A stretch of DNA of 64,000 nucleotides, taken from NCBI RefSeq assembly GCF_014643915.1, contig NZ_BMKE01000003.1, forward strand, positions 62,001-126,000, written 5' to 3'. The position numbers and the translations under genes are program-made. Shown piece by piece: positions 8,504 to 17,380 of the stretch; position 1 is the stretch's first letter; each line of letters opens with the position of its first letter. The notes below the pieces were generated by a model, which ran no database searches, had not been told where the DNA came from, and saw nothing but the letters and a program-made list of their open reading frames with translations. This stretch comes from Oceanisphaera marina (GTDB lineage Bacteria; Pseudomonadota; Gammaproteobacteria; Enterobacterales; Aeromonadaceae).

Positions 8504-9769
8504 ATGAGTATCACTACAGCATCTGAAGTAAAGTTTAACAATACCAATTGGTGGAAACGACTGCAGATCTGGCAGAAGGTATTAATTGGTCTGGTATTAG
8601 GTGCTGCAACTGGCTTCTTGCTGGGAGAAGATGCGGCCATTTTGCATCCCATCGGAAAGGCTTTTATCGCCGCCATCAAGATGCTGGTTGTACCCCTGAT
8701 TTTTATCTCCCTAGTCTGTGGAGTTACCGCCATCAAGGATGTGACCCGAATGGGGCGGATAGGCATAAAAACCTTTGTTGCTTATATAGTGACCACAGGG
8801 ATCGCGATTCCTATCGGCCTGGTTCTGGCTGTCTGGCTTGAACCCGGTGTGGGTATGGATTTGGGGAGTGCGACTGCTATTGATGTGAAATCGGCGCCAA
8901 GTATTGTCGATACTCTGCTGAATATTATCCCTACCAATCCCTTTGCCTCCTTTGCCAACGGTGATGTGCTGCAGATCATCCTGTTTGCTATCTTTCTCGG
9001 TATCGCCATCAATCTGGTTGGTGAGAAAGCGGATCCAGTGAGAAAGGTGTTTGATGCTTTTGCTGATGTGATGTACAAGCTCACCGATCTGGTGATTGCC
9101 TTCGCTCCCTACGGTGTATTTGCACTGATTGCGACTACGACGGGGCATTATGGTCTGGAAGTATTATTGCCTTTAGGTAAGGTTATTATTGGGGTTTATC
9201 TCGGTTGTATCATTCATGCGATTGTAACCCTAGGTGGTGGATTGGCGTTGTTAGCACGCCTAAATCCCATCCCGTTTTTTAAGGGAATTTTTGAAGCTCA
9301 GCTAGTTGCTTTCAGTACTACTACTGCTGCTGGTACCTTACCCGTAACCATGGCCTGTGCGCGAGACAACCTGGGAGTCTCCAAGGATGTTGCCAGTTTT
9401 GTTTTGCCCGTAGGTACCACTATTAATCTGGATGGCACCGCACTCTATCAGGCGTTGACTGCCGTATTTATTGCTCAGGCCTATGGTATTGATTTGGGAA
9501 TGGCCGAGTATGGCATGATCTTGCTGACCGCCATTCTGGCTTCCATAGGAACTGCATCGGTACCTGGCGGTGGCCTGATTGTGCTGTCTCTAGTGTTGAG
9601 TTCGGTCGGTCTGCCGCTCGAAGGGATTGCCCTGGTTGCTGGTATCGACCGAATACTGGACATGGCTCGTACCACCATCAACGTCACCGGTGATGCAGCG
9701 GTATCCGTCTTGATCGCCCACAGTGAAGGTGAGCTGGACAAAGATATTTATTACAAGAAAGCCGGATGA
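8504..9769 (+). CDS. Dicarboxylate/amino acid:cation symporter (SLC1/DAACS family)
   Basis: This 421-aa inner-membrane protein has the two re-entrant-loop signatures of the family: STTTAAGTLPVT (the serine-rich hairpin) and GTTINLDGTALYQ (the NMDGT-like motif). Many hydrophobic helices are present, as in GltP/DctA. The family takes up C4-dicarboxylates, aspartate or glutamate with protons or sodium. I place the start at ATG 8504, nine bases after AAAGGA, rather than at an upstream TTG that lacks a ribosome site. Placed after the PLP lyase gene and its LysR regulator, it may import the lyase substrate (cysteate is an aspartate analogue); this is inference. Confidence 0.9.
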   Translation: MSITTASEVKFNNTNWWKRLQIWQKVLIGLVLGAATGFLLGEDAAILHPIGKAFIAAIKMLVVPLIFISLVCGVTAIKDVTRMGRIGIKTFVAYIVTTGIAIPIGLVLAVWLEPGVGMDLGSATAIDVKSAPSIVDTLLNIIPTNPFASFANGDVLQIILFAIFLGIAINLVGEKADPVRKVFDAFADVMYKLTDLVIAFAPYGVFALIATTTGHYGLEVLLPLGKVIIGVYLGCIIHAIVTLGGGLALLARLNPIPFFKGIFEAQLVAFSTTTAAGTLPVTMACARDNLGVSKDVASFVLPVGTTINLDGTALYQALTAVFIAQAYGIDLGMAEYGMILLTAILASIGTASVPGGGLIVLSLVLSSVGLPLEGIALVAGIDRILDMARTTINVTGDAAVSVLIAHSEGELDKDIYYKKAG

Positions 9770-9783
9770 TCTATTTGCTATAT

Positions 9784-9813
9784 ACGATAGGAGCACTGAC
9801 GTGCTCCTATCGT
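9784..9813 (+). terminator. Terminator-like hairpin after the symporter gene
   Basis: A 13-bp perfect stem (ACGATAGGAGCAC / GTGCTCCTATCGT) with a 4-base loop starts 15 bases after the stop codon. The tail is only moderately T-rich. Confidence 0.6.
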
Positions 9814-9921
9814 TAAGTATCTTTACCATCTTGATATGAATAACTGAAACCCTAGCCGAGAGCATAGCCAAACAGGCTAGTATTGCTCGAATACTGAACT
9901 TACTTAAACTGAAACCGCAAT

Positions 9922-9960
9922 AAAAAGAGCTAGCAGGTATTAACCTACTAGCTCTTTTTT
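9922..9960. terminator. Bidirectional terminator at the left island boundary
   Basis: A long stem (about 17 bp with one mismatch, loop ATTAA) has A-run and T-run flanks, so it works in both directions. On the minus strand its loop-side sequence resembles the terminator just downstream of tRNA-Ile2 at 21232-21266. This suggests it was the tRNA gene's original terminator before the island inserted. Confidence 0.8.
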
Positions 9961-9965
9961 AGAGA

Positions 9966-9992
9966 TATTTGGTGGCCCCTCCCAGACTTGAA
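9966..9992. repeat. Left attachment-type repeat (3' end of tRNA-Ile2)
   Basis: These 27 bases are identical to 21271-21297, which covers the CCA end, 3' acceptor strand and part of the T arm of tRNA-Ile2(CAT) plus five bases beyond the CCA. The copy ends two bases before the terminal repeat of an IS remnant, so its full original length cannot be judged. Confidence 0.8.
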
Positions 9993-9993
9993 T

Positions 9994-11193
9994 CCGACAT
10001 TCCGCACCTAATTCAGGAATAAATGGCCTGATAGCGTTCACCAAGTGCTTCAAGAATGGTCTGTTGCGGCGGTTGAATATTGACGATCAGCTGTGTTCGT
10101 CTCCCACCGACAGTTCATGAATCCCGCTGAAGCACAGGAATACCCACCGCGCGGTAGGATTCTGGCTCGGTTTCTTCCTCATGTCCGGGAAACTGAGCGC
10201 TTCCTGCCGTAGCGATTGCCGAATGCGGTGCTCCAGCGCAGCATAAATCATCAGGCTACACGTCATCACCATCAGTAACGCTTCGATGCGCTCTGGTTTT
10301 TTCAGGAACAGAGAAGAGGTCAGGAACTCCGGGCTTTTCAGAAAACGGAAGCCGCGTTCTACCGCTTGTTGGGATTTGTAGGTTGCGAGGAGTCCGGCCA
10401 TGTCTAGGTGATCACTCAGATCATTGGTCGGCAGGATAAATATTCCCGCCTGCTCCTTGGCCGTGGCCACTTTATCCAGGCAGGTCACAGCTAGACCGGT
10501 TAACTGGTAGTCGATTCTTTCCGAAGGCTGACCTTTCTTGGGCCGGCCTTTTCCGCTATAAATCGGCTGTGCCACAGTGTCTCCCTGCTCTATCCGCAAT
10601 ACGCGAGTCCACGGCTGAACTCGGCCAGGGCTTGCTCTACATCTTGCTGATAGGCAAAGCGTTTTTTGCATAATTGCTGGAACTGCTTGAGCTCAAGCGT
10701 GCCGTTTTTGACCAGGTTTTTGGTGACTGCCTGTTGTTCACGTTTGGTGGCTTGTTCGCTGCGCACCAGCAACCAGCGTTGTGGCACACCGGCATATCGG
10801 CCTCGAACAACGCATCGAGACAACGTCCCAAGACATCGTCATTGAGGTGCTCGGGCAGAATACCGGGGCGGAGCAGGCGTTCGGTAGGTTTATCGGCAAA
10901 AAACTGGGGAAACATGTGCAGAGTGTGACTGTGAAACCCCAGACCATTTATGATCATCGCTACCAAGGCTTCGCCGTGAGACACCTGATAATCGCCTTGC
11001 TTCGGCACAATCGCATCGACCATCTGGGCCAGCCCCAATTCACGGCACATTCCAGCCACCAAGCCCAGATGATCGAGATTTTTAATGCGATAAGAAGAAG
11101 TTGCCATGATGCTGCCGCAAAATAGGTGTAATAGATCAAACTGGCGGATCGGTGTCAAGAACCAAAAATCAGAAAATTAGGTTCGGATGACGG
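9994..11193 (-). mobile_element. Degenerate IS1634-family insertion sequence
   Basis: Imperfect terminal inverted repeats are readable: CCGACATTCCGCACCTAATT at the left end (from 9994) and CCGTCATCCGAACCTAATTT on the other strand at the right end (to 11193). The 1.2-kb interior encodes pieces of an IS1634-type transposase with a large internal deletion. No exact target duplication is visible; the left flank ends in TTGAAT and the right begins TTGATG. Confidence 0.75.
10087..11107 (-). pseudogene. IS1634-family transposase, fragmented
   Basis: The N-terminal part starts MATSSYRIKNLDHLGLV and includes GLGFHSHTLHMFPQFF and LNDDVLGRCLDALFEAD, characteristic of the DUF4277 region of IS1634 transposases. 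The frame then shifts: a middle piece (RWLLVRSEQA...KRFAYQQDVEQAL) follows, and a C-terminal piece (AGIFILPTNDLSDHLDM...YKSQQAVERGFRFLKSPEF) lies in a third frame. The segment joining the first two pieces, which should carry early catalytic residues, is missing. The product cannot be functional. Confidence 0.85.
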
Positions 11194-11289
11194 TTGATGT
11201 AGTTATGCATATGGTTTACAGCGGCTGTTGTATTTATGCTGGTTCAGCCTGGGACTCATCAGCTTACCGACAGCAAGGTAATGCGCGAT

Positions 11290-12216
11290 TCACTCCGGCA
11301 ACGGGATAAACTCGTCTTCGTCACCCGCCACCTTGGGAAAGGCATGGGTTGTCCAATCGATCTTGGCCTGTTCGATGCGCTCGCGGCGACTGGACACGAA
11401 GTTCCATTCCATATATCGATCGCCCAAAGACTCCCCGCCAACGATCGCAATGCGCGAATCCCGTGTGGCAGTCAGTACGATGTCGGGAACGTTTGAAAAA
11501 ACGGCCATCGCGTGCTCGGGGATCCGGGTTTCAGCCGTGACCAGCTCCCCTTCGGCAATATAGACAGCACGTTCTTGGGCAACGGGCACTTTTATCTGTT
11601 GCCCCGCCAGCAGGTACGCCTCGACGTACAGCGTGTCAGCAAACACCTTGACCGGCGAGGTTGCCCCATAGGCGCTGCCCATGATCACGCGGATTGGCAC
11701 GCCATCGACATCGACGCGGGGAATGTCGGTATCAGGATAGTGGTAAAACGCCGGTTCGATTTCCTCAAAGGCCTCGGGCAGGGCCAGCCACAGTTGCAGG
11801 CCGTTGAGGCGGTGCGCCGATTCGGTGACCTCCGGACGCTCCCGCTCGGAATGGGTAATGCCCTTGCCCGCGACCATAAGATTGACATCGCCGGGGCGGA
11901 TGGGCTGATAACTGCCGATCGAATCTCGATGCAGTATCTCACCCTCGAACAAGTAGGTGACCGTGGCCAGGTTGATATGTGGATGTGGCCGCACATTGAT
12001 CCCTTCCCCGGCAGGGAAGTCAGCCGGGCCCATATGATCAAAGAAAACCCAGGGCCCGACCATGCGCCGTTGCCTGGTCGGTAGCACTCTGCGTACCGAT
12101 AAGCCGCCCAGGTCTGTGTCGCGAGGTTCGATCAACAGCTCGATGGTCTTGCATCCTGCCGGCGTGACACAGTGCTGATTAAACGTTTCCTCTGGTGTCT
12201 GTGTCTCGGTGCTCAT
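11290..12216 (-). CDS. Pirin family protein
   Basis: This 308-aa bicupin protein has the pirin metal site PHPHINLATVTYLFEGE (two histidines, then H and E further on in GKGITHSERE) and GPWVFFDHMGPADF near the start. Pirins are non-haem iron proteins; bacterial members act as quercetinase-like dioxygenases or as redox-linked regulators, and the activity here is not predictable. The ATG overlaps the stop of the upstream flavin reductase gene (ATGA), so the two are translationally coupled. A shared redox or quinone/flavonoid detoxification role is plausible but inferred. Confidence 0.9.
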   Translation of the reverse strand: MSTETQTPEETFNQHCVTPAGCKTIELLIEPRDTDLGGLSVRRVLPTRQRRMVGPWVFFDHMGPADFPAGEGINVRPHPHINLATVTYLFEGEILHRDSIGSYQPIRPGDVNLMVAGKGITHSERERPEVTESAHRLNGLQLWLALPEAFEEIEPAFYHYPDTDIPRVDVDGVPIRVIMGSAYGATSPVKVFADTLYVEAYLLAGQQIKVPVAQERAVYIAEGELVTAETRIPEHAMAVFSNVPDIVLTATRDSRIAIVGGESLGDRYMEWNFVSSRRERIEQAKIDWTTHAFPKVAGDEDEFIPLPE

Positions 12217-12782
12217 CGCTGTTCTCCTGCCTGCAGTCGTCGCGTCCAGTCGCCCAGGGCCGTGACCAGTTTGGTGATAAATTCGCGTGTGGTCTCATCG
12301 GTAAGTCGCCCCTCGGCGTCGAAGCGATCCTGCGCAGAGGCAATCATGACTTCGGGCTTGTTCAAACAGTGCATGTCCAGAAAAACCATGGCGCGACGCA
12401 GGTCATATTGTGCGCGCACCCCTCCAAGAAGACTCATACTGGCGCTCATTATCGCGGCCGGCTTGCCGGCGAACGGCTGTGGCTGTTCACGGGAGGCCCA
12501 GTCTATGGCATTTTTCAATACCCCCGACATCGAGTAGTTGTATTCCGGGGTAGCAAATAGCAAGGCGTCAGCCGCCCTGATCTGCTTCGTGAACTTGGTC
12601 ACGGCTGTCGGCACGCTCTGATCTCGCTGATCCTGATCATACAAGGGGATCTGTGAAAGGTCGGCGAATTCAATGTGAATGTTACTGGGAGCGTTGTCCC
12701 GGGCGACCCGTAAGGCTGCTGTATTGTAGGAATCTTGACGTAGGCTGCCGGAAATGCCGAGTACCTTGAGTGTGTTGGTCAT
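12213..12782 (-). CDS. NADPH-dependent FMN reductase (ChrR/YieF-like flavodoxin fold)
   Basis: This 189-aa protein has the phosphate-binding GISGSLRQDSYN at residues 9-20 and TPEYNYSMSGVLKNAIDW around residue 78, the signature of NADPH:FMN/quinone reductases. Such enzymes carry out two-electron reduction of quinones, chromate or azo dyes in the cytoplasm, usually as dimers or tetramers. It overlaps the pirin gene by 4 bases as the first gene of a two-gene unit. It lies inside the island. Confidence 0.9.
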   Translation of the reverse strand: MTNTLKVLGISGSLRQDSYNTAALRVARDNAPSNIHIEFADLSQIPLYDQDQRDQSVPTAVTKFTKQIRAADALLFATPEYNYSMSGVLKNAIDWASREQPQPFAGKPAAIMSASMSLLGGVRAQYDLRRAMVFLDMHCLNKPEVMIASAQDRFDAEGRLTDETTREFITKLVTALGDWTRRLQAGEQR

Positions 12783-13056
12783 CTGGTCTCCCTATACGAT
12801 TGTGCTGTATTCGCGATAGATCCAGCTTAAGCGGACATGTCGAAGAGTAGTAGTGCTATTGCGATTTTTCCAGGGAAGGTGATGGCGCGTGGGCTTTTCG
12901 GGGGACGCCATCGCCAGCCAATAACACCTGGCCATCAAGTTGCGTATTATCCTATGTTTGCTTTAATTTTGGGTGCTCGCAAAACCGGGAAGGATTATCC
13001 TTGAACGAATCATTAAACAGGATGGCGCAAGATATGCAAACGGGCGGATTCGACTA

Positions 13057-13911
13057 ATGCTACCAATAAAAGTGCGCCAAGGCCGTAAGCGCTTTGTCGC
13101 CGTTGCCCTCTGTGTGTTTCTCAGTGGCTGTGTAGGCGCGGACCTGCAGGCGCGCCGTGCGGCCTCTGCGATGACAGCCACCGAGGCGGGATGGCAGCGC
13201 AGCAACCTTGATGGAGGCCCTTTTGTGCTGGCGGCCTTTGTCCCGCCGGATTTGCAGCAGGCCGAGGTGTTAACCATCTATATTGAAGGCGACGGTTTGG
13301 CGTGGATCAATACCTCTACGCCTTCGAGTAATCCGACGCCTTTGAATCCGCTGGCCTTGAAGTTGGCACTGCGTGACCCTTCTGGCACCGCGGTTTATCT
13401 TGCTCGGCCCTGTCAGTTTGTCTCGGGGGAAGATAAGCGGGGGTGTCAGCGTCAATACTGGACCGAGCAGCGATTTGCTCCCGAGGTAATCGCTGCTAGC
13501 CTTAGCGCAATTGAGCAGCTCAAACAGCGTTTCGGTGCACAGCGAGTGGTACTGGTCGGTTATTCCGGAGGGGGGGCCGTGGCGAGTCTGGTGGCTGCGC
13601 AGCGCCAAGATGTGGAGCGTTTGATCACGGTTGCCGGGAATCTTGATCACCGCACCTGGACCCTTGAACAGCGCTTATCCCCATTAGAGGGTTCGCTCAA
13701 TGCGGCGGATGCCTGGATGCAGTTGCAAGCGGTGCCGCAGACACATTTTGTGGGGGCGCGTGACGGTGTCATCGGTGTGTCCGTTGCGTTGGCTTATGCT
13801 GAGCGATTTGTACCCAGTGCGCCTTTATCCATCAAGGTTATGCCGACATTCGACCACCATTGCTGCTGGGTGGAGCAGTGGCCGATATTGTTAGAGAGCA
13901 TAGTACCCTGA
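13057..13911 (+). CDS. Alpha/beta hydrolase lipoprotein
   Basis: This protein of about 284 residues starts with a lipoprotein signal peptide (basic KVRQGRKR, hydrophobic run, lipobox LSGC). A hydrolase domain follows with the nucleophile elbow GYSGGGAV and a late His pair in FDHHCCWVEQW that would supply the catalytic histidine. A membrane-anchored esterase or lipase-like role in the envelope is likely; the substrate is unknown. The ATG at 13057 puts the signal peptide at the start; an upstream in-frame start would add 28 hydrophilic residues. The ribosome site is weak. It is transcribed away from the FMN reductase gene. Confidence 0.72.
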   Translation: MLPIKVRQGRKRFVAVALCVFLSGCVGADLQARRAASAMTATEAGWQRSNLDGGPFVLAAFVPPDLQQAEVLTIYIEGDGLAWINTSTPSSNPTPLNPLALKLALRDPSGTAVYLARPCQFVSGEDKRGCQRQYWTEQRFAPEVIAASLSAIEQLKQRFGAQRVVLVGYSGGGAVASLVAAQRQDVERLITVAGNLDHRTWTLEQRLSPLEGSLNAADAWMQLQAVPQTHFVGARDGVIGVSVALAYAERFVPSAPLSIKVMPTFDHHCCWVEQWPILLESIVP

Positions 13912-14008
13912 GCGTTGTTTATTGATACTCGGTCTGGCGCTGCAGGTGTGCGAAAGACAACGACACTTCGCATTTAAACCAGCGGTTATTGCGCTCCAGC
14001 GCCAGAAA

Positions 14009-14045
14009 TAAAAAATCCCTGCGCTGGTTGAGCAGTGCAGGGATT
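14009..14045 (-). terminator. Terminator of the autotransporter gene
   Basis: The 9-bp perfect stem AATCCCTGC / GCAGGGATT is followed on the minus strand by six to seven T. It lies about 160 bases past the autotransporter stop. Confidence 0.75.
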
Positions 14046-14207
14046 GGTGGATGTATTGAAACGGTTTAGTAGGCGGTTGAAAATCTACCTACATGGACAA
14101 TACAGTTTTAACATCACCTTAAAATTCTCATTTACACCACTTAAACTGCGGTTTTTCGGATATTTTAGCCTTGTCTGACGGCTTCGCTGACGCTTTTCAA
14201 CATCCTG

Positions 14208-16301
14208 TTAGAAGGTCTTGCGCAGTTTCAGGGAGGCGGTCTGGTTCAGGAAACTCTCGCGGTGCTCGGCATTGTAGTGCAGCGAGATTTCCATGCCATT
14301 TTCGGTGTTGGTGACCAAGCTTAGGCCCGCTCGCTGCAGCCAGGGGCTTGGCTCCAGACCATAGGTGGTGAAGCCCGAGCCAGGCTCGCCGGCGAAGCTG
14401 GCGGTGATGCTGGACTGGCTGTTCAGGGCATCATAGCCCACTCCCAGGTTGGCGCTGACCACCATGTCTGGCTTGAACTCATGGCTGAGTTTGCCATCCA
14501 GGCTGAAAAGCAGCTGATCGGTTGTGCGCGAATCAACCTTGAGGTTGGCGCTGGAGCCTTGCTCGGTATAACTCTCGTCCCGGATCCAGGTGTAGTCGGT
14601 GCGTACAGATGGCGTGAAGTCGGTGCTGTCGTTCAGCGTGTAGCTGTGCGCCAGGCCAACGCCTGCGGTGGCCACTAGGCTGTTGTAATCGGATCTGGCG
14701 GTTTCGCCCAAGAACAGAATATCGCGCTTGCCCTCGGTGTTATTCAGACCAATACCTGCCTGGAAATTCAGCTCAGTGTTCGCATTCAGGCTGTGGCTGC
14801 CATAGCCAAGTAATTGAAACACATCCACCTCGGCGCTGTTGGGCGCGGTGCTGGAGTTGCCGTCAACATCAGCGTTGGCGTAGGCGAAGGCGATACCGAC
14901 TCGAGTGGCGTCGAACACTGTGCTATCGGCACCCAGAGCCAGGCCCGCGGTGTTAGCTTTAAAGCCCGACGTGCCGTTGTGATCATTCTGGTCGGCCCGA
15001 GAGCCGAAAGTTTTCAGCCAGACCTTGTGGTTACCATAGAGCTCATCACCCGAGGACATGCCGCGGCGGGATTCGATACGCGACTGGATCACCCGGCCGA
15101 TGCCGGTCAGTGCAGCGTTCGCGGCGATGGCGCTGTTACCGACCAGCAACGGCGTGGTCTGGGATATAGCGTCAGAGACTTCCTGCTCGGTGCCTAGGCG
15201 TCCCAGCGCATCGATAACGGTCTGCATGTTCGGGGTGGTGGCGCCGCGGTCGATAACTCGGTCCAGTGCACCCGCAGCGCCCAGAGCGCTTGGGTTGTTG
15301 TTGGCATTGACCGCATCAACGGCGGTCATGCCCTTGACGATCTTTAAGTCGATATGTCCGTCTTCGCCTTCCGTGGACAGGCTCTGGAAGTTGAACAACG
15401 CACTGTTGTCATTGACCTGGTCGAAGTTACCACTCAAGCCATGGTAGTCCGTGTAGACCACATTGTTGAGAGTTTGTCCCACGGCAAGAGTATTGGCTTG
15501 CTGCACATCAACAAAGGCCTTGCCGGCGATGTTTGCATGCCCGTGCACTTGGAGCTGGCTATACTGATCCTCGCCGTCGCCGGCAGCCATGATGCGCAGG
15601 GTACCGGCAGCACTCTGGTTGAAGTTGCCGGCTACATAGCCAGCCTGGCTGCTCATCGGCAGATCAATCAGACCGTCGTTATTAACGGTCACACCAGAGC
15701 CACCGATATGGAGCCTGCCGCGTAGCACGCCTCTCTCCAGGTTGTTGATGCTGCCGTGGCCGCTTTCATAACCTTCGTTGTAGATCGAATAACCCTCGCC
15801 GTTGGTCGCAGTACCGCTGATGGTGCCATGGTTGTTCAGGGTGCCCGTAAGGTCGCGGGTAGCTACACCGCTGGCATTGCTGTTTTCACCCTCCGCGTTG
15901 GCGCTGATAACGCCATTGTTGGTCAGGGTACCCCGCAGTGTGCCATTGATGGCAACGCCAGCCACGCTCGACGACGAATAATAGTCTTCCCCCGAACCGC
16001 TGGAGAGGATGTTGCCGTTATTGGTCAGGCTACCGATGTCTTCTCCCTCGACGTTGCCCCCGAGGTTGCCGGAGTACCACACGGCAGGGGCATTGGCGGT
16101 GCTGATGGTGACACCGGAAGCGACGGTGACCTCTTGCGAATCGTAGGGAGTGCACTGTCCCTGGTCGGCGCTAACCGTTGAGCCACAGCCGGGGACAGCC
16201 TGTGCCTGAGAGATAAACAGGCCATTGGCGCAGATGGCGGCAATGGCGCTGTACAGCGCGTTCGTTTTCCACTGAGCGCGGGGCGAGCGGCGATTTTGCA
16301 T
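14208..16301 (-). CDS. Type Va autotransporter with short beta-helical passenger
   Basis: This 697-aa protein has an extended signal peptide (residues 1 to about 35, ending SQAQA). The passenger is rich in asparagine/glycine repeats of the LTNNGxISG type (about 80-230), predicting a right-handed beta-helix. A linker follows, then a C-terminal beta-barrel of about 270 residues ending in the C-terminal Phe typical of outer-membrane proteins. A central motif NAALTGIGRVIQSRIESRRG begins the translocation unit. No protease triad or lipase motif is seen, so an adhesin-like surface role is more likely. It is the largest minus-strand gene on the island and has its own terminator. Confidence 0.85.
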   Translation of the reverse strand: MQNRRSPRAQWKTNALYSAIAAICANGLFISQAQAVPGCGSTVSADQGQCTPYDSQEVTVASGVTISTANAPAVWYSGNLGGNVEGEDIGSLTNNGNILSSGSGEDYYSSSSVAGVAINGTLRGTLTNNGVISANAEGENSNASGVATRDLTGTLNNHGTISGTATNGEGYSIYNEGYESGHGSINNLERGVLRGRLHIGGSGVTVNNDGLIDLPMSSQAGYVAGNFNQSAAGTLRIMAAGDGEDQYSQLQVHGHANIAGKAFVDVQQANTLAVGQTLNNVVYTDYHGLSGNFDQVNDNSALFNFQSLSTEGEDGHIDLKIVKGMTAVDAVNANNNPSALGAAGALDRVIDRGATTPNMQTVIDALGRLGTEQEVSDAISQTTPLLVGNSAIAANAALTGIGRVIQSRIESRRGMSSGDELYGNHKVWLKTFGSRADQNDHNGTSGFKANTAGLALGADSTVFDATRVGIAFAYANADVDGNSSTAPNSAEVDVFQLLGYGSHSLNANTELNFQAGIGLNNTEGKRDILFLGETARSDYNSLVATAGVGLAHSYTLNDSTDFTPSVRTDYTWIRDESYTEQGSSANLKVDSRTTDQLLFSLDGKLSHEFKPDMVVSANLGVGYDALNSQSSITASFAGEPGSGFTTYGLEPSPWLQRAGLSLVTNTENGMEISLHYNAEHRESFLNQTASLKLRKTF

Positions 16302-16674
16302 AATTCAAACATCCTTGATTAAATTGTTGTAGTGCGTTAATACCGCAGAAAACCGATAATAAGTGGATACCCTGTGCCGTGCCAGAGATTAATTCGGTTG
16401 CGGCTATAAACGGCCATCCCGACGAAATTCATATTCAGGAGCCGCAATCTGCGGTGTGACACTCTCGGCATTTCGCCATGGATTCAATGCTGTGCTTGAA
16501 AGGCCCGCAAAGCCATTCAGATGCGGGAGTAACGCACATCATCCACCAAGTAACAGGTATGGCGGCAAGCCCTTTCAAGCTGACTTGTCGGGACATATCT
16601 TATTTAAACCGTTGGAATTGTGGCGCGGGCAGGTAGAATTCTGGCAGCTCAAGTCTACCTAGAGGCCATTCGCT
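16302..16674. other. 373-base gap: promoters of the autotransporter and oxygenase genes
   Basis: No convincing gene is seen. The left part should hold the autotransporter promoter, reading left, and the right part that of the oxygenase gene, reading right. A 68-codon open frame at 16456-16662 has no ribosome site and no recognisable content. Confidence 0.5.
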
Positions 16675-17331
16675 TTGAACTACGCCATTATCGAAAACGC
16701 GCTGCCGGCCGATCTGCTTTCTGCTATCGCCGCGGCTATTCAGACTGGCCCTTTTGAGAACGGCAAACAAACGGCTCAGGGAATGGCAAAGGCGGCCAAG
16801 AACAACCTGCAGTTATCCCCAGCGGTGCATGCTCAACTGCTCGACAGCATTGCCCTGGCCATTCACGCGCAGCCCGTTGTGCAGGCCTTCGCCATACCGC
16901 GCTTTATCGGCCGGCCTATTATCAATCGTTATGACGTGGGCATGGAGTATGGCATGCATTCCGACGGCGCTTATATTCACGATGTGCGCACTGATGTGTC
17001 CTTTACCCTGTTTCTCGATGATCCGAGTACGTACCAGGGCGGCGAGCTGGTGGTCGCGACGGCAGCGCAGACATTAACCTTCAAATTGCCGGCGGGGAGT
17101 ATGGTGCTTTATCCCGCCGGCGAGCTGCACCGGGTCGCGCCGGTTACCCATGGAACGCGCCACGCTGTAGTTGGCTGGGTACAGAGTCGCATCCGCGATG
17201 CCCGCCAGCGCGAAATCATCGCCAAGCTCAGTCAAGTTCCACGGACGCTGAGTCAGGATACCAAATATGTCGAGCTGGCGACCCAGTCCGGCCAGTGCGT
17301 TCAGGAGCTGATACGCATGTGGGGCGACTGA
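16675..17331 (+). CDS. PKHD-type Fe(II)/2-oxoglutarate-dependent hydroxylase (PiuC/YbiX family)
   Basis: This 218-aa oxygenase has the full facial triad: H95 and D97 in MHSDGAY, the distal H152 in GELHRVAPV, and R162 in GTRHAVVGW for 2-oxoglutarate. The prolyl-4-hydroxylase-like fold is supported by FTLFLDDPSTYQGGEL and PAGSMVLYPAGELH. It starts with TTG, preceded by AGAGG at a good distance. Relatives such as PiuC lie next to siderophore receptors, but no iron-uptake gene is here. Instead the gene sits 49 bases before a cyanophycin-synthetase-like ATP-grasp gene on the same strand. This suggests hydroxylation of a peptide or amino acid made or used by that ligase (inference). Confidence 0.88.
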   Translation: MNYAIIENALPADLLSAIAAAIQTGPFENGKQTAQGMAKAAKNNLQLSPAVHAQLLDSIALAIHAQPVVQAFAIPRFIGRPIINRYDVGMEYGMHSDGAYIHDVRTDVSFTLFLDDPSTYQGGELVVATAAQTLTFKLPAGSMVLYPAGELHRVAPVTHGTRHAVVGWVQSRIRDARQREIIAKLSQVPRTLSQDTKYVELATQSGQCVQELIRMWGD

Positions 17332-17380
17332 ACACTGGCCGGATTGAACTGCCCTTTTTTATTTTTACTACCCGGAGCCC

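Noticed and set aside
9988-11199. Target-site duplication around the IS1634-family remnant
   Set aside because: The flanks TTGAAT and TTGATG share only TTGA; not enough to claim a duplication.
16456-16662. A 68-codon frame between the autotransporter and the oxygenase gene
   Set aside because: No ribosome site, no motif, and it occupies the promoter region of the oxygenase gene.
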